This document shows, piece by piece, positions 43,440 to 55,106 of a stretch of DNA of 64,000 bases (its first letter is position 1; every line of letters starts with the position of its first letter). The notes beneath the pieces were generated by a model that was not told where the DNA came from, ran no database searches, and worked only from the letters and a program-made list of their open reading frames with translations. Made by a program: the position numbers and the translations under genes. This stretch comes from Isoetes taiwanensis (lineage: Eukaryota; Streptophyta; Lycopodiopsida; Isoetales; Isoetaceae). The stretch spans positions 126,001 to 190,000 of the forward strand of contig JAJEKV010000318.1 in the NCBI GenBank assembly GCA_021234155.1, given 5' to 3'.

Positions 43440-45052
43440 CAACACGATTATCACGATCCCGGGGCGTGATCGATATCTCGCATCGTCGTCAAATCCGCCG
43501 CACACGCCACTCAACCGACGCGGTAATGACGCAGCTCCTAAAAGCGTTGAGTAGCCCTAGGGGGCAACTTGCTAGGTATGTGCATTTCTTATTAATGTGC
43601 ACATGCACATTTATTAAGGTGCACACATTTCCATGTGGGCACATTTAGGTGCACACATTTCCATGTAGGCACATTTGGCCACCTAGCCATTAAAGGCAAG
43701 TGGGCCCATTTCCAATTATCCCACATGCCTAAAGGGATAATTGGAAACCCTAAGCCCCAACCCTTGCCTATTTAAGTAGAAGAACCCTAACTTGCCCATT
43801 TTCGTTCCTAGGGTTTTAGAGCTCGTTTTGGCTGCTCTAGGAGTCAAAACCGCCTCCCGGACTGGCCGAGAGAATGGCACCATTAGTTTCCCTTGATTCG
43901 GCAGTTCAAGAGGATGGTCGAACTCGGTCGGGGAGGAGCAACTCTTGGATCGGGTATGTAGTCGATTTAATGGTCTAAACCGTTTTCCGGTCATTGTATC
44001 AGTAGGTTTAGCCTATTAAATCGCCTTTAGCAGCTATCTAGATCTCTAGATGAGTAGATACAGGACTCTAACTAAAGAACCTAACTCTATGATATAGATT
44101 AGATCTATGTTCTTTAGTTCTTACGTGATGTATATGGATGATGTATCTCTGTGAACTCCTTGTATTGGGAAGGGGGGTAGAGACTTCAAGCTTGGTAGTA
44201 GATGCTCCTAGATTAGCCTCTCTAGCACACCATAGATTCGGCCTGTGTACAAGAACCACACCTGGTTGTGGGTGAAGGGGCCAGACTGGCTAAGAAGGAG
44301 GTTAGGTGTTCGACTCTTGAGCGATCCCTATGGTGTGTAAGGCCCACCAGGGGATCATTGTGACTAGGTCTAATGGCTTACCACTGAGTGTGGGTAAGGC
44401 ATGGGCTCGACACCCGTGAAGTGGTGTTCATGACTTTCCAGTGGGTTCAGTCGAATACGGGCAGTGGCCCTCTAGTCACCTTGAGTCAGCATGTAGATCT
44501 CTGGAGGGAGTGATCCCTACCTGCCCCATCGGGCGGGATGATGACCCCGGGAGTAGCCCTTTTGGCTATGCATCCCGTGGCTTCTGTCAGTCCCGACACT
44601 TTTCACCCTACTCGCAAAGTGTGTGCACGGGGAGGGGCGGATGGAGTGGACAACCCTATGCCATGTTCTTATGCCGGCCAAATCCATTGCCATGAATTAC
44701 ATGCGCAATGAACTCGGAGACCCAAGCCGTCGGTCATCCCTTTGAGTCCCGAGCCTTGGGTAGGATTCCCTATGTGATGTCTTGATCTTTGTCTATGCAG
44801 ATATGTGGAGGACCATCCTTCGTGATGGTCATATGATGTTGATGTATGTACTCTTGACATGTATGTTCACGCTTCGCGACTAGGTAGGCCCCGAGGGAGG
44901 CGAGGGTAAAGGACCCCTTCATTCTTCCCCTTTGGAACTCTTCAAGGTTGCAGTGATACGTGGAGGGCCCTATATTAGCATGGAGCTGGTATGGGGGATG
45001 AACTCCTGTTTGTATACGGTGAGTGCACCGTATATGAGTAGGGGACGTCACA
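43440..45052 (+). repeat. 5' LTR of LTR retrotransposon 2, 1613 bp
   Basis: Begins TGTGACGTTCC and ends GGGGACGTCACA. From about 43560 on it is nearly identical to the 3' LTR. The first ~120 bases are much more diverged. It contains an internal AGGTGCACACATTTCCATGT.GGCACATTT direct repeat (about 43617-43676). Confidence 0.93.
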
Positions 45053-45053
45053 G

Positions 45054-45065
45054 TGGTATCAGAGC
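45054..45065 (+). other. Primer-binding site (initiator tRNA-Met) of LTR retrotransposon 2
   Basis: TGGTATCAGAGC one base after the 5' LTR, same as in element 1 and the copia element. Confidence 0.93.
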
Positions 45066-48000
45066 AATGTTCTTGGAGACCAAGAGCAAAGCACTGGCCA
45101 TGCTCCCAGTAGTACTAACTTGATAGGATCCTCGAACCTCGAAAAGTGGGAAATTTAGCTCGTAACATTTTTGTAGTTTATGCTAAGCTCGTAACATTTT
45201 TTGTAGTTTATGCTAAGCTAGTACTTGATTAAGTGGATTGGAATTTAATATTAGCACAGTTAGGTGAATTGGAACTTAATAAAACTAAACAGAATGAGCC
45301 AGGTAAGGTGGTCTCACAGCTCGCGCCTGGTTCAATAACTAAACTTTAGTTTTGCGACGGGTTCAATAACTAAACTTTAGTTTTTTTTGGTCTGGTCTCG
45401 ACTTGAAAAGTTATAAATTTTAAAAAAGTAAAAAAATAGCTTGGTGATTCGAATCTTAGCCTAGGATCTAGCTAGACTAGACTCTTAGCCTAGGATCTAG
45501 CTAGACTAGTCTTTTCAATCTCTTTGAACCTCATCTTAAAAGGATTCCCGCGGTAGCGAGAATTGAACCTCCCACCCATAGGGTTGAACCCCCCCAAACC
45601 CCCCCGTGCCAACCACTGAGGGCGGGCATCGTTTGCGTTTGAATTATAATTCTTAATTAGATTTAAGCTTTAATAATGTTAGATAATATTAATGGCTAAG
45701 CCTTAGATTTAGAACCAAGGCCCTTAAGCTAGATAGAGACAGCATCTCGATAGACACCAGGACTCCGATCGACATGATGCGCACCAAACAGACCGCTCGA
45801 CTTTCTCGACAAGGCGAAACAGCCAGAGGCCAAGGAGGCCGAAGGAAACAAGAAGAGGAGAGGACGAGCGAGGCGGGGAGGCCAAGGCTCAAAAAAAGCG
45901 GCGAGAGCGGCTGGTCCAACATTTTGAAGACTCAACAGCCTGCGCTGTTCATGCGAAGCGAGTAACCCTCATGAGGGAAGGCATGTAATTAGCTAGTTTA
46001 ATTAAGGGAGATCCCCAGTAGATATGTTGTAAATAATCAATAATTTTGTTAATACATGATAATTTTGAGTAGTTTATGTGTCAAATCTTGCTTAATTAGG
46101 ACGAGTTAGCAAGTAGTAGTTTTTATTTTAGTAAAATAGGATACTCTCGGACCAAAAGTGTGATGTCTCACATTTCGGCGCCTTGTCAAGAAACTAAAGT
46201 TTAGTTTTTGAACGAGGCGCAACCTGTGAGACCTTCATACCTAGACCATGTCCAAACTAGACCAAAACACCTCCAAATTGACCAAGTAAGGGGTCCATTC
46301 TGCCTAACTCGATGAGACTAGCATGATTTGACCCTTAGATCACCCAAATTGGACACGTTTAACCCAATTTACAGCCAATGTCTCACACGGCTTCGCGCTG
46401 GTCAAAGAACTAAACTTTAGTTTTTGGCGAGGGGCGCAACTATGAACCTCAAACTTTGAACCTCCATAACTTGAGCTCTGAGCTCCAAATCGTCTGAAAA
46501 TTGTTGCAATAGGACCATTAGATAGCCTAGAATCCATTTATGACCTCAAATTAGGCTAGAAATGTCAAACCCAAGCCCAAATTGACCAAAATTGCCCAAA
46601 CCCTTGAATTGTTTTTCCAAAGCTGTAGTTTGTTTGTAGATAGAAGCCTACCCCATTAGTAGCTCGCAAGTATTGCTCTCATTTCGAAGCTGATACCTTA
46701 CTCCTAGATAGAAGTGCCCAAGAACACCCCTTTGTTATAGTCATCTAGACCTCGGCATAGCAACCCAAGTCCAAGCTGACCGGTACATCACCTCTGCTCA
46801 TGCCAAAGGCATAAACCTTGACCTAATTACATTGTCCTTCTAATAGAGTTTGACTTATATAGCCATACATTGACACTCCCTATTGCGGGATACCTAGAAA
46901 GAAGCTAGAGTCTAGAACCGCCCAAGCCGCTCCATGTGTGAGATTGGACTCCCCAAACCAACTTTGTTAGGACCTTAGGGTATGCCTCAAACATCATGGA
47001 GGTTTTGCAAAACAACCCTCATTTCATGCCATACCACCGTCCTAATATCCATAGACTTGTAGATTATAGATATGTCTCGATAGTGTCTTTGCTTTCGAGC
47101 CACCTTGCTTGCTTATAGAGCCCGAATGTTGTAGGAGAGCCCTTCAAGTAGACCTTAGACTCTAGGAAATCTGGCGTTGCTTTTCGAGAAGTGCGGGGCG
47201 AGCCCGAGAGAAGAGCTTGAGGCGCAACTCCTTGAAGACATCAAGGTCCCGGCCGATGTCTGAGGCGGATAAGGAGAGGAGGCCGAAAAGGCAGACCCAA
47301 GAGAGGGAAGCACAGCGACAAACACCTCAACAGACAAGCGAGTAGAACAGGGACACCATAGGCCTATCATCAATCTTCATCAAATGGGAAGAATAATTGG
47401 TAACCAAGCGGCATCAAAATTTTCTAGGTGTCAACCTCCGGCTACCACAGCGAGGTCACATCGGGGAAGAGGATCTCGGCGCCTTCACCAACTTCGGCGC
47501 CCACGAGTTTCAAATGGAAGAATGCAAGGCAGCAAAATACAGGTGCGAGGAACACGTTAGACATCGATGCAGCGTTAGCATCACGAGCTAGGGTCGGAAG
47601 GCATAATCTTACGTCGAGGGGAGAAGTCATGGCAACACGAGGGGCGTATAAAAGCGGAGGGAAGACAACCACGACATTGCAGCCCGGCAGCTCAAGCGAA
47701 TGTCATGCAGCGTCAACGAAAGGAGTAACCAAGCTAGGCAACCACAAAGCACCTAGTAAGGCTGACCAAGATGAGCTTCTAGCTCCCTTGCACCAGCGAG
47801 GGAGACCACGAGGGGAGGAGGCATATCGGGGAACATCTCCAACTTGAAGGCCTATATCGGCGTTAGGGGCAAGATCAAGGAGGAGAATATTACATGCGAA
47901 CAAAGAATTCGGGACCGAAACACCTAGAAACCAAAGGAAGGGCGACCTTACGTCGCCACCAAGGAGTGCGAGATTCGAATGGATAGGACCCAAAGGGCGG

Positions 48001-51000
48001 AGGAGAGCGACCTAGCCAGCCAGATACAAATCATGCAAAGGCGACGGAAGGAGCCATGGTAGGGACAATAGAGATGACCACACTTCCGGGCCACGGGAGA
48101 GGCACCTCGGAATGAAGCAAAGCCCAAGCAAGCGGGGTCGCTTTTCGGAAATTCAACTGCGGAGGAATGCCAATGCACGCCTACAGACCATGATCTCGAG
48201 CTTGAAGACATCCAAGAATGCCCAAGCGCAAGCAGCTAGGTGATCCTACTCAAGCGACCAATGGCCGCACATCGGCAACCCCTGCAATGACACCTTGCAT
48301 GTAGGGGCGTTGGCGGTCACCGCATTCCTCACGGCGAATATACACATTAAGGAGGAGCATCTTTCTCAAGGGATCACATCGCGAACACTCTTACATGGCT
48401 GGCGTGGCGAGCTCGGATCGGGACATGAAGCTCAACAATAGTAGCGACATCTCAAAGGAATCACGGAGTCAAGCAGAACAAAGAAGATGCGGCAAAACCA
48501 AAGGGTCAAATGCGATAGGAGGAGGGAAACCCTAAAGGGTATAAACAATTAAGTAGATCTTCGTAGTTGTTTTGAAAAAGTCGATGAATTAAAATCCCAA
48601 TGTAAATGCGTATATGTCTATTGTATATCTCGGGTGCTCCACAGATCTGGTGGAGAAACATGAGTTTAGAGTCATGTTTTACGGTTTAAGCGCTTAGATC
48701 GAGGAAGCTCCTTCACTTTGACTACCAAAGAGGAAGCATAGAAGCACAACTATAGCCCAAGATCAAAATGGAAGAGCAAGTACGAGGGAGAAGCGGCCAG
48801 GAGGCCAAGCAAACCTTCGACTCAAACACTTAGGAAGTGGCCTGAAGTAGAAGACAACTTCGTCCACCCAATGTCGAGAATAAGAGATAATACCGGTCAT
48901 GTCAAGATCATGTGCTGCACGGGACATCGTCGGGGCCTTAACACTACATCTTGTGGGCAGCGGCAACACTTGGCGAACTTATGACACGAGTGGCCTCAAC
49001 AATAGAAGGAGGAGCGCCCAGAGCATCAGCGAGCCAACTAAAGAAGACAACATCTCGGCGACCATAATTCCACCTTGTGGTAATATAGGGGAATGCGCTA
49101 TGACCGTGGATTAGATGGAGATGCACTTACAAAAGGCACCGCTGACGAGGAGATATGCCTTCAACAACTAGGTGATGGCCGTCGGTACTCCTACCGAGTA
49201 ATTAGAAGAGAAGAAGCCGATCATATCTCGACATGTGGCACGTCAAGCGCCCAAGGTAGAAGCATTCGACACCTTAACGACAAGGATAGCAACTAAAGCA
49301 CCTTCGGCAAAAAGAGAGTTCAAGATAATAGCCGGGCTATTCAGCGACAAGAGCATATCTAAAGGCAGGTACTTCTTCAACTCAAGGGTCAAGCTGCTTG
49401 TGAGATATAAGGATCCATCATCCGACAACATCGCCGGCGAGGGAGAAGAGCCATGAAGCTTTACTTGCCGAGAGAGGCCGACATGCATAGAGAGACAAAG
49501 GTCAAGAAGCTGAAAGCTGGAGAAGTGCTAGCAACCGACTTCTTCCACGAGCTCCCTAGATAGCAGGAGGATCAAAGCCCGGCGAGCACAATCAAAGTCA
49601 CCGGAGGGTACCTCAAGACAAGAAGGCGGCATAGCAACTGCGCAGCGTGACATCAAGCCATGTGATTGAGGGATCAAACAAGGAAGATTGGGGCTTCGAT
49701 GGAGAAGCAATTAGGTGAGGCGAGTCGATGACTTGCACCGCGGACTTGCATGCAACTTGGTGAACAAGGATGGGCGATTCAAAGAACAAGCTGCGAAGAG
49801 AACAACTCGGAGGAGTATAGCCAAAGGAATCGCCACGACCTCAAGAGGCGCCTCAAATAGCTCAAGTATCATGAAGGAAGAAGAACAATTGGCAGAAACG
49901 AGGATCGAGGAAGCGGTGAAATGTCGAAGCATCAGCGACAAGCACACCTTTAGTTGGAATGTGATGCAAAGCGTGTTGTGCCATAGCCGACAAACATCGG
50001 AGGGCCCAAGCATATCAACAAGTTACCCGGAGTATGAGCTGGCGTACAAATAGAAGGATATAGATCATCAACACCATTCTTGGGAGGAACAACGATGACA
50101 TTGCCAAGGAGTAGGTGTGCAACTTGAAGGGAGGCACAAGGGAGACCTAATAGCTCTAGTAGTAATTCTAACTATGTAAGCTATATGTTTTGCATGTATA
50201 GTTCCCTTGTTATTCCTTCCCTCCCATAAGTAATGAGATCAAAGGAAGAGATGTCATGCAAGTTGCGGGGGTGAAGCAATCAACACGATAGCGACAAGAG
50301 GACTCGACATATGAGACATCGATGGAGTCGAAGACACATCGGCAGTCGTCTTTTAGCTGCCAAGACAAAAAGTTCAAGATGAAAGATCTTTTTCAGCGGC
50401 GCCACCTTGAGGGCTTTTGAAAAGCGGCATGGAAGATTTCAAGTGATCAACTACACCATCAAGCAATGCGAGGCTTCTAACGAACAAAGTCAACCTCTAC
50501 ATCAAGAGGAGCCACCGTCAAGGGAGGCCGGAAGTATCGGCGACTCGGGAAGAGCGTTACCTTGCTACTTCAAGCGGGCAGCGAGTGGATGAGCTTCTAG
50601 CAAGCTCAAGCATCTAAGGCCATGGGGCCTAGTAGGTTAATGTATGGGCGGTAACATCCATATTGGGATTAGAAGGCATTTCGGATATTACGGCTAAAAG
50701 GATTGCCCCAATATTGAGCTAAGCGTCAAGGATTGGGAAGGAAATGCATAGGAGTAACTATAATTATACACGATTGTTAACAGACATCCAACGTATTGAA
50801 ACCACTTGGTGAGATTGATCTCCTCGCTAAGAAGGAATCATTACTAGGATAATTGTTAACCATGTATAAATCTAGTACCTCAAAAAGAATAATCAACCAG
50901 AAAGAAAAAAGTAATCTAACAAGTCCGGCCAACTTGTTACGATGACATCAATTCGATTGGTAGGAATATTCCAAGAGCTAAATAACTAAGAAAGGGGAAT

Positions 51001-53259
51001 CTCTAGAATATAAAAGAATAATACATGTAAGGTACATCTAAAATAAAATTATAGTAATCAAATAGTCTTTTGAGACAAAAGGAATTGTCATGATGACAAA
51101 ACCTTGTGGTTTAGAATCGTTCTAACTAAGTAGGTAACCCATAGCTATATTGAAATAAATAATAACATAATATGTGTATCCATCTTAGATGGTTATATAT
51201 GTTAGCTAAGGCTAGTAAATTAATGTGCTAAGTAAGAAGCATATAACCTCTTAAGGGGAGAGAATAGATATGATGTTGTGTACAAGCGTCATTGAAGAAG
51301 TCTTGAGGACCATTTTCTTTTTTGAAGAAAGTGGGAGGGCTCAATCTTATGATTGAGCGTACTTGCATCGAATTGATTGACCCGTAGAATAGAGTTCACT
51401 CCGGCAATGGCGAAGCGAATAAGCGCAAGATAGATAGATAGATAGCTCGGGGAGGTCTTCAGCGTCTTGGAGGCCCGTAGTGGTAGCTATCTACACCAAT
51501 GAAGTGGAGCAAAAACTATGGGAGCAATGCAGCGACCAAGTCATCTCAAATTACTCGGCCCGGCTCAATGGGTGGATGCATTCTAGCCTAGGTAAAGGCG
51601 TCGCATGCATTATAAGCTTTAATGTGTCTTATAAATAAGTTAAATATAGATCCTAATAATTGCATGGAATTGCATGCGTATATGTATCATACGGAAATAA
51701 GTTAAATAACAACGATAATGTGAGGTAGCATGTTAATTAATCCTTCATAAGGATGCAATTCCTTCAAGGATAGCCATATGACCTTGGGGTCCTTATAAAA
51801 ATAGATAGAGAATAGAATTCAAATATACTTAAGTGCATCTTAGGGATATACTTCCAAAGGGTAATGCAGAACCCAAGGAAGAGAATAAGCACATCTAATT
51901 CTTGTGTATGATAATTAAAACCTTGTCTATGTAACAATAGGTCTAAATCGGGGTTATTGTTCAAATAATCGCGATCTAAAAGTCGTTAAATATTGCAAAG
52001 CTTAGAGTAAATATAATTGTACTATCGGAGTAATGTATCCGATACTATGATAATGTTAATTCATAAATATTACCGTAGGGTAATTATGTTAATCACATGC
52101 ATTAAAGGAGCCGGCAAAAATCGGCTCGGGCATGTGGTTTTGTGTGTAGATTAAATGCTTGTATAGTTAAGATTAATCTCGCATGCAACCTATGCTAGGT
52201 AGGGGTTGCATGCGTTATTCCCGATGATGAGACCACTACGGTGATCTCTAGGGCGTGGTGTAATGTCAATGTAGGCATGACCAGCGTTTCCGCTTGGGCG
52301 AGTGGAAGGTAGATTAGAAAGTCTACTTCGTCCCGCGAAGTAGGCGACCTCGAAGAAAGGAGGTCATTGGGGAATGCATTGATAGGAAAGGCACCTTTAG
52401 CCCCATATATGCTTTGATAGGAGGAAGCTATCCTTCCGCCCCCCGCGGGAAGGATATCCTCCTGTTGGCAACTAGAGGTGTAGGCATGGCGGCATATAGG
52501 CATATAGGTATTTGTCTCCACGACCATAATGGAAGATTCACCCTCTTCCTGTAGGGAGATTAGCCATGCATCCATGTAGATAGGTGGGGTGGTCACCATA
52601 TAACCAAAATTTTATTAATAATTAAAATAGTAATAACGTAGGTGGGCACTGAGGCCAATAGAGCGCTCGGGAGGGCAAGGAGGTCGAACTCGAAAAACTT
52701 ACAACACAAATTTAGTCATAATGTGTTGCAAGGGATGAAAACTACCTTAGAAGTGTAAATTTTGTATGAAATTGATAAACTTTGATAAACTTAAATGTTG
52801 TGTTAAGTAAGGTTAATAATTACCTTGCGTAGATTAAGTTATGAAGTGATAAGTTAATTGGGTAATGAAATAGTACGGTAATGTCTTAAACATTACCTTA
52901 GAGTAATTCTAATAATTAAGATAGTAAGTATGTAATTATAGATATTGTAAAATTAATGCGAGGATTTTTAAGGTGCGAGGACTTGCAACACAAATTTTGT
53001 TGGAATGTGTTGCAAGGAATGAAGAGTACCTTAAATAATAATTGTATATGAAAGTGTTAAATTGTGATAAACTAAATGTTATAATAACGAGGACTAATAA
53101 GTACCCCTGTTTAATAGAAGTTCTGAATTGACAAGTTATTTGATAATGTAATGGCGTAATAATAATTTAAAAATATTACCTTAAGGTAATCTTAATAAAT
53201 GTGTAAGTATAATAGTAGTATATCGTATGCATCGGGTTGATTGCGGGTTAGGAAGATTC
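45066..53259 (+). other. Internal domain of LTR retrotransposon 2, no coding capacity seen
   Basis: Several sub-regions can be told apart. In 45.1-46.5 kb the phrase AACTAAACTTTAGTTTTT recurs (about 45336, 45366, 46402, with a related form near 46196). 47.1-50.6 kb is purine-rich on + and GC-richer, with open frames up to 139 codons (47428-47847) that match no family I know. 50.6-53.2 kb is AT-rich, with a (GATA)n run at 51430-51450 and a repeated phrase TTACAACACAAATTT..AATGTGTTGCAAGG at about 52698 and 52983. No gag-pol motif found. Confidence 0.55.
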
Positions 53260-53313
53260 AAGGTGGGGAGACCCACGATCTTTGCGGACGACATCATTTC
53301 AAGGTGGGGAGAA
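53260..53313 (+). other. Duplicated polypurine tract of LTR retrotransposon 2
   Basis: AAGGTGGGGAGA at 53260-53271 and AAGGTGGGGAGAA at 53301-53313, the second immediately before the 3' LTR. The sequence before the second tract can be read as ADDIISRWGE, parallel to AEDSITLRWGE before the PPT of element 1. It is a small remnant of a common polyprotein end. Confidence 0.8.
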
Positions 53314-54932
53314 TGTGGCGTTCCGCACGATTATACGGTCCCGGGGCGTATCTTTGTCTTTGTCTCAAATCGCCCAGCGTACCACCTCCTCTCAACCGGC
53401 GTGTCTGTAGGCGTGTAGCAGTGGTGAGTAGCCCAGGGGGCAACTTGCTAGGTATGTGCATTTCTTATTAATGTGCACATGCACATTTATTAAGGTGCAC
53501 ACATTTCCATGTGGGCACATTTAGGTGCACACATTTCCATGTAGGCACATTTGGCCACCTAGCCATTAAAGGCAAGTGGGCCCATTTCCAATTATCCCAC
53601 ATGCCTAAAGGGATAATTGGAAACCCTAAGCCCCAACCCTTGCCTATTTAAGTAGAAGAACCCTAACTTGCCCATTTTTAGTTCCTAGGGTTTTAGAGCT
53701 CGTTTTTGGCTGCTCTAGGAGTCAAAACAGCCTCCCGGACTACGTGCGAGAGAATGGCACCATTAGTTTCCCTTGATTCGGCGGTTCGGTGGGATGGTCG
53801 AACTCGGTCGAGGAGGAGCAACTCATGGATCGGTATGTAGTCGATTTAATGGTCTAAACCGTTTTCCGGTCATTGTATCAGTGGGGTTTAGCCTATTAAA
53901 TCGCCTTTAGCGACTATCTAGATCTCTAGATGAGTAGATACCAGGACTCTAACTAAAGAACCTAACTCTATGATATAGATTAGATCTATGTTCTTTAGTT
54001 CTTACGTGATGTATATGGATGATGTATCTCTGTGAACTCCTTGTATTGGGAAGGGGGTAGAGACTTCAAGCTTGGTAGTAGATGCTCCTAGATTAGCCTC
54101 TCTAGCACACCATAGATTCGGCTGTGTACAAGACCCACACAGTTTGTGGGTGAAGGGGCAGGCCGGCTAAGAAGGAGGTTAGGTTCCCGACTCTTGAGCG
54201 ATCCCTACGGTGTGTAAGGCCTACAGGGATCATTGTGACTAGGTCTAATGGCTTACCACCGAGTGTGGGTAAGGCATGGGCTCGACACAGTGTGAAGTGG
54301 TGTTCATGACTTTCCGGTGGGTTGGTCGAATGCTGGCGGTGGCCCTCTAGTCACCTTGAGTCGGCATGTAGATCTCTGGAGGGAGTGATCCCTACACTGC
54401 CCCATCGGGCTGGGATGATGACCCGGGGAGTAGCCCCTTTTGGCTATGCATCCCGTGGAGAGCTGGTCCAGGTCCCGACACTTTTCACCTACTCTGCAAA
54501 GTGTGCAACGTGAGGGGCGGATGGAGTGGACAACCCTATGCCATGTTCTTATGCCGACCAAATCCATTGCCATGAATTACATGCGCAATGAACTCGGAGA
54601 CCCAAGCCATCGGTCATCCCTTTGAGTCCGAGCCTTGGGTAGGATTCCCTATGTATGTCTTTGATCTTTGTCTATCTGCAGATATGTGGAGGACCATCCG
54701 TGATGGTCATATGATGTTGATGTATGTACTACCCGACATGTATGTTCACGCTTCCGCGGCTGCTAGGTAGGCCCTGAGGGAGGCGGGGTAAAAGGACCCC
54801 TTCATTCTTCCCTTTGGAACTCTTCAAGGTTGCGGTGTCGTGGAGGGGCCCTATATTAGCATGGAGCTGGTATGGGGATGAACTCTGTTTGTATACCGGT
54901 GAGTGCACCGTATATGAGTAGGGGCGTCCTGA
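53314..54932 (+). repeat. 3' LTR of LTR retrotransposon 2, 1619 bp
   Basis: Partner of 43440-45052. Its first ~140 bases differ strongly (TGTGGCGTTCCGCACGATTA...) and its last bases read CGTCCTGA instead of CGTCACA. Confidence 0.9.
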
Positions 54933-54937
54933 GATCT
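54933..54937. repeat. Candidate target-site duplication GATCT, right copy
   Basis: Matches 43435-43439. It lies 170 bp beyond the stop codon of the TRM7-type gene. Confidence 0.65.
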
Positions 54938-55106
54938 CTTAAGAGGAAAGGGAAAATGGCAGAGAAAAGGGCAATGCAACATTTAACGCTAAAGAAAGCA
55001 CAAGCTAGTAGACAACAGAAAGCAGCTGATAAACCAATCATCGTGATCCTAGGATGTAAATTTTTGCTTCGAAATTACCCTCTCATTGTATTATGTTCTG
55101 AGTGTC
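54938..55106 (-). other. 3' flank of the TRM7-type gene, abutting LTR retrotransposon 2
   Basis: 170 bp between the TAA and the retrotransposon TSD, presumably most of the 3' UTR. No clear AATAAA is visible on the minus strand here, so polyadenylation may lie close to or within the LTR. Confidence 0.45.

Larger units (their letters stand above)
43440..54932 (+). mobile_element. LTR retrotransposon 2, 11.5 kb, non-autonomous gypsy-type (LARD-like)
   Basis: LTRs at 43440-45052 and 53314-54932, PBS after the left LTR, PPT before the right LTR, so it runs on +. The interior of about 8.3 kb has no frame with RT, RNase H, integrase, protease or zinc-knuckle motifs. It is moderately GC-rich at 47.1-50.6 kb, with short open frames only. 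LTR core and termini are homologous to element 1 but clearly diverged, so this is a sister family. Confidence 0.9.

Noticed and set aside
47428-47847. 139-codon ORF as a gag-like gene of LTR element 2
   Set aside because: No capsid, zinc-knuckle or protease motif, several other frames are open in the same purine-rich stretch, and no start context stands out.
51430-51455. Regulatory GATA cluster
   Set aside because: It is a simple (GATA)n microsatellite inside a retrotransposon interior, without further evidence of function.
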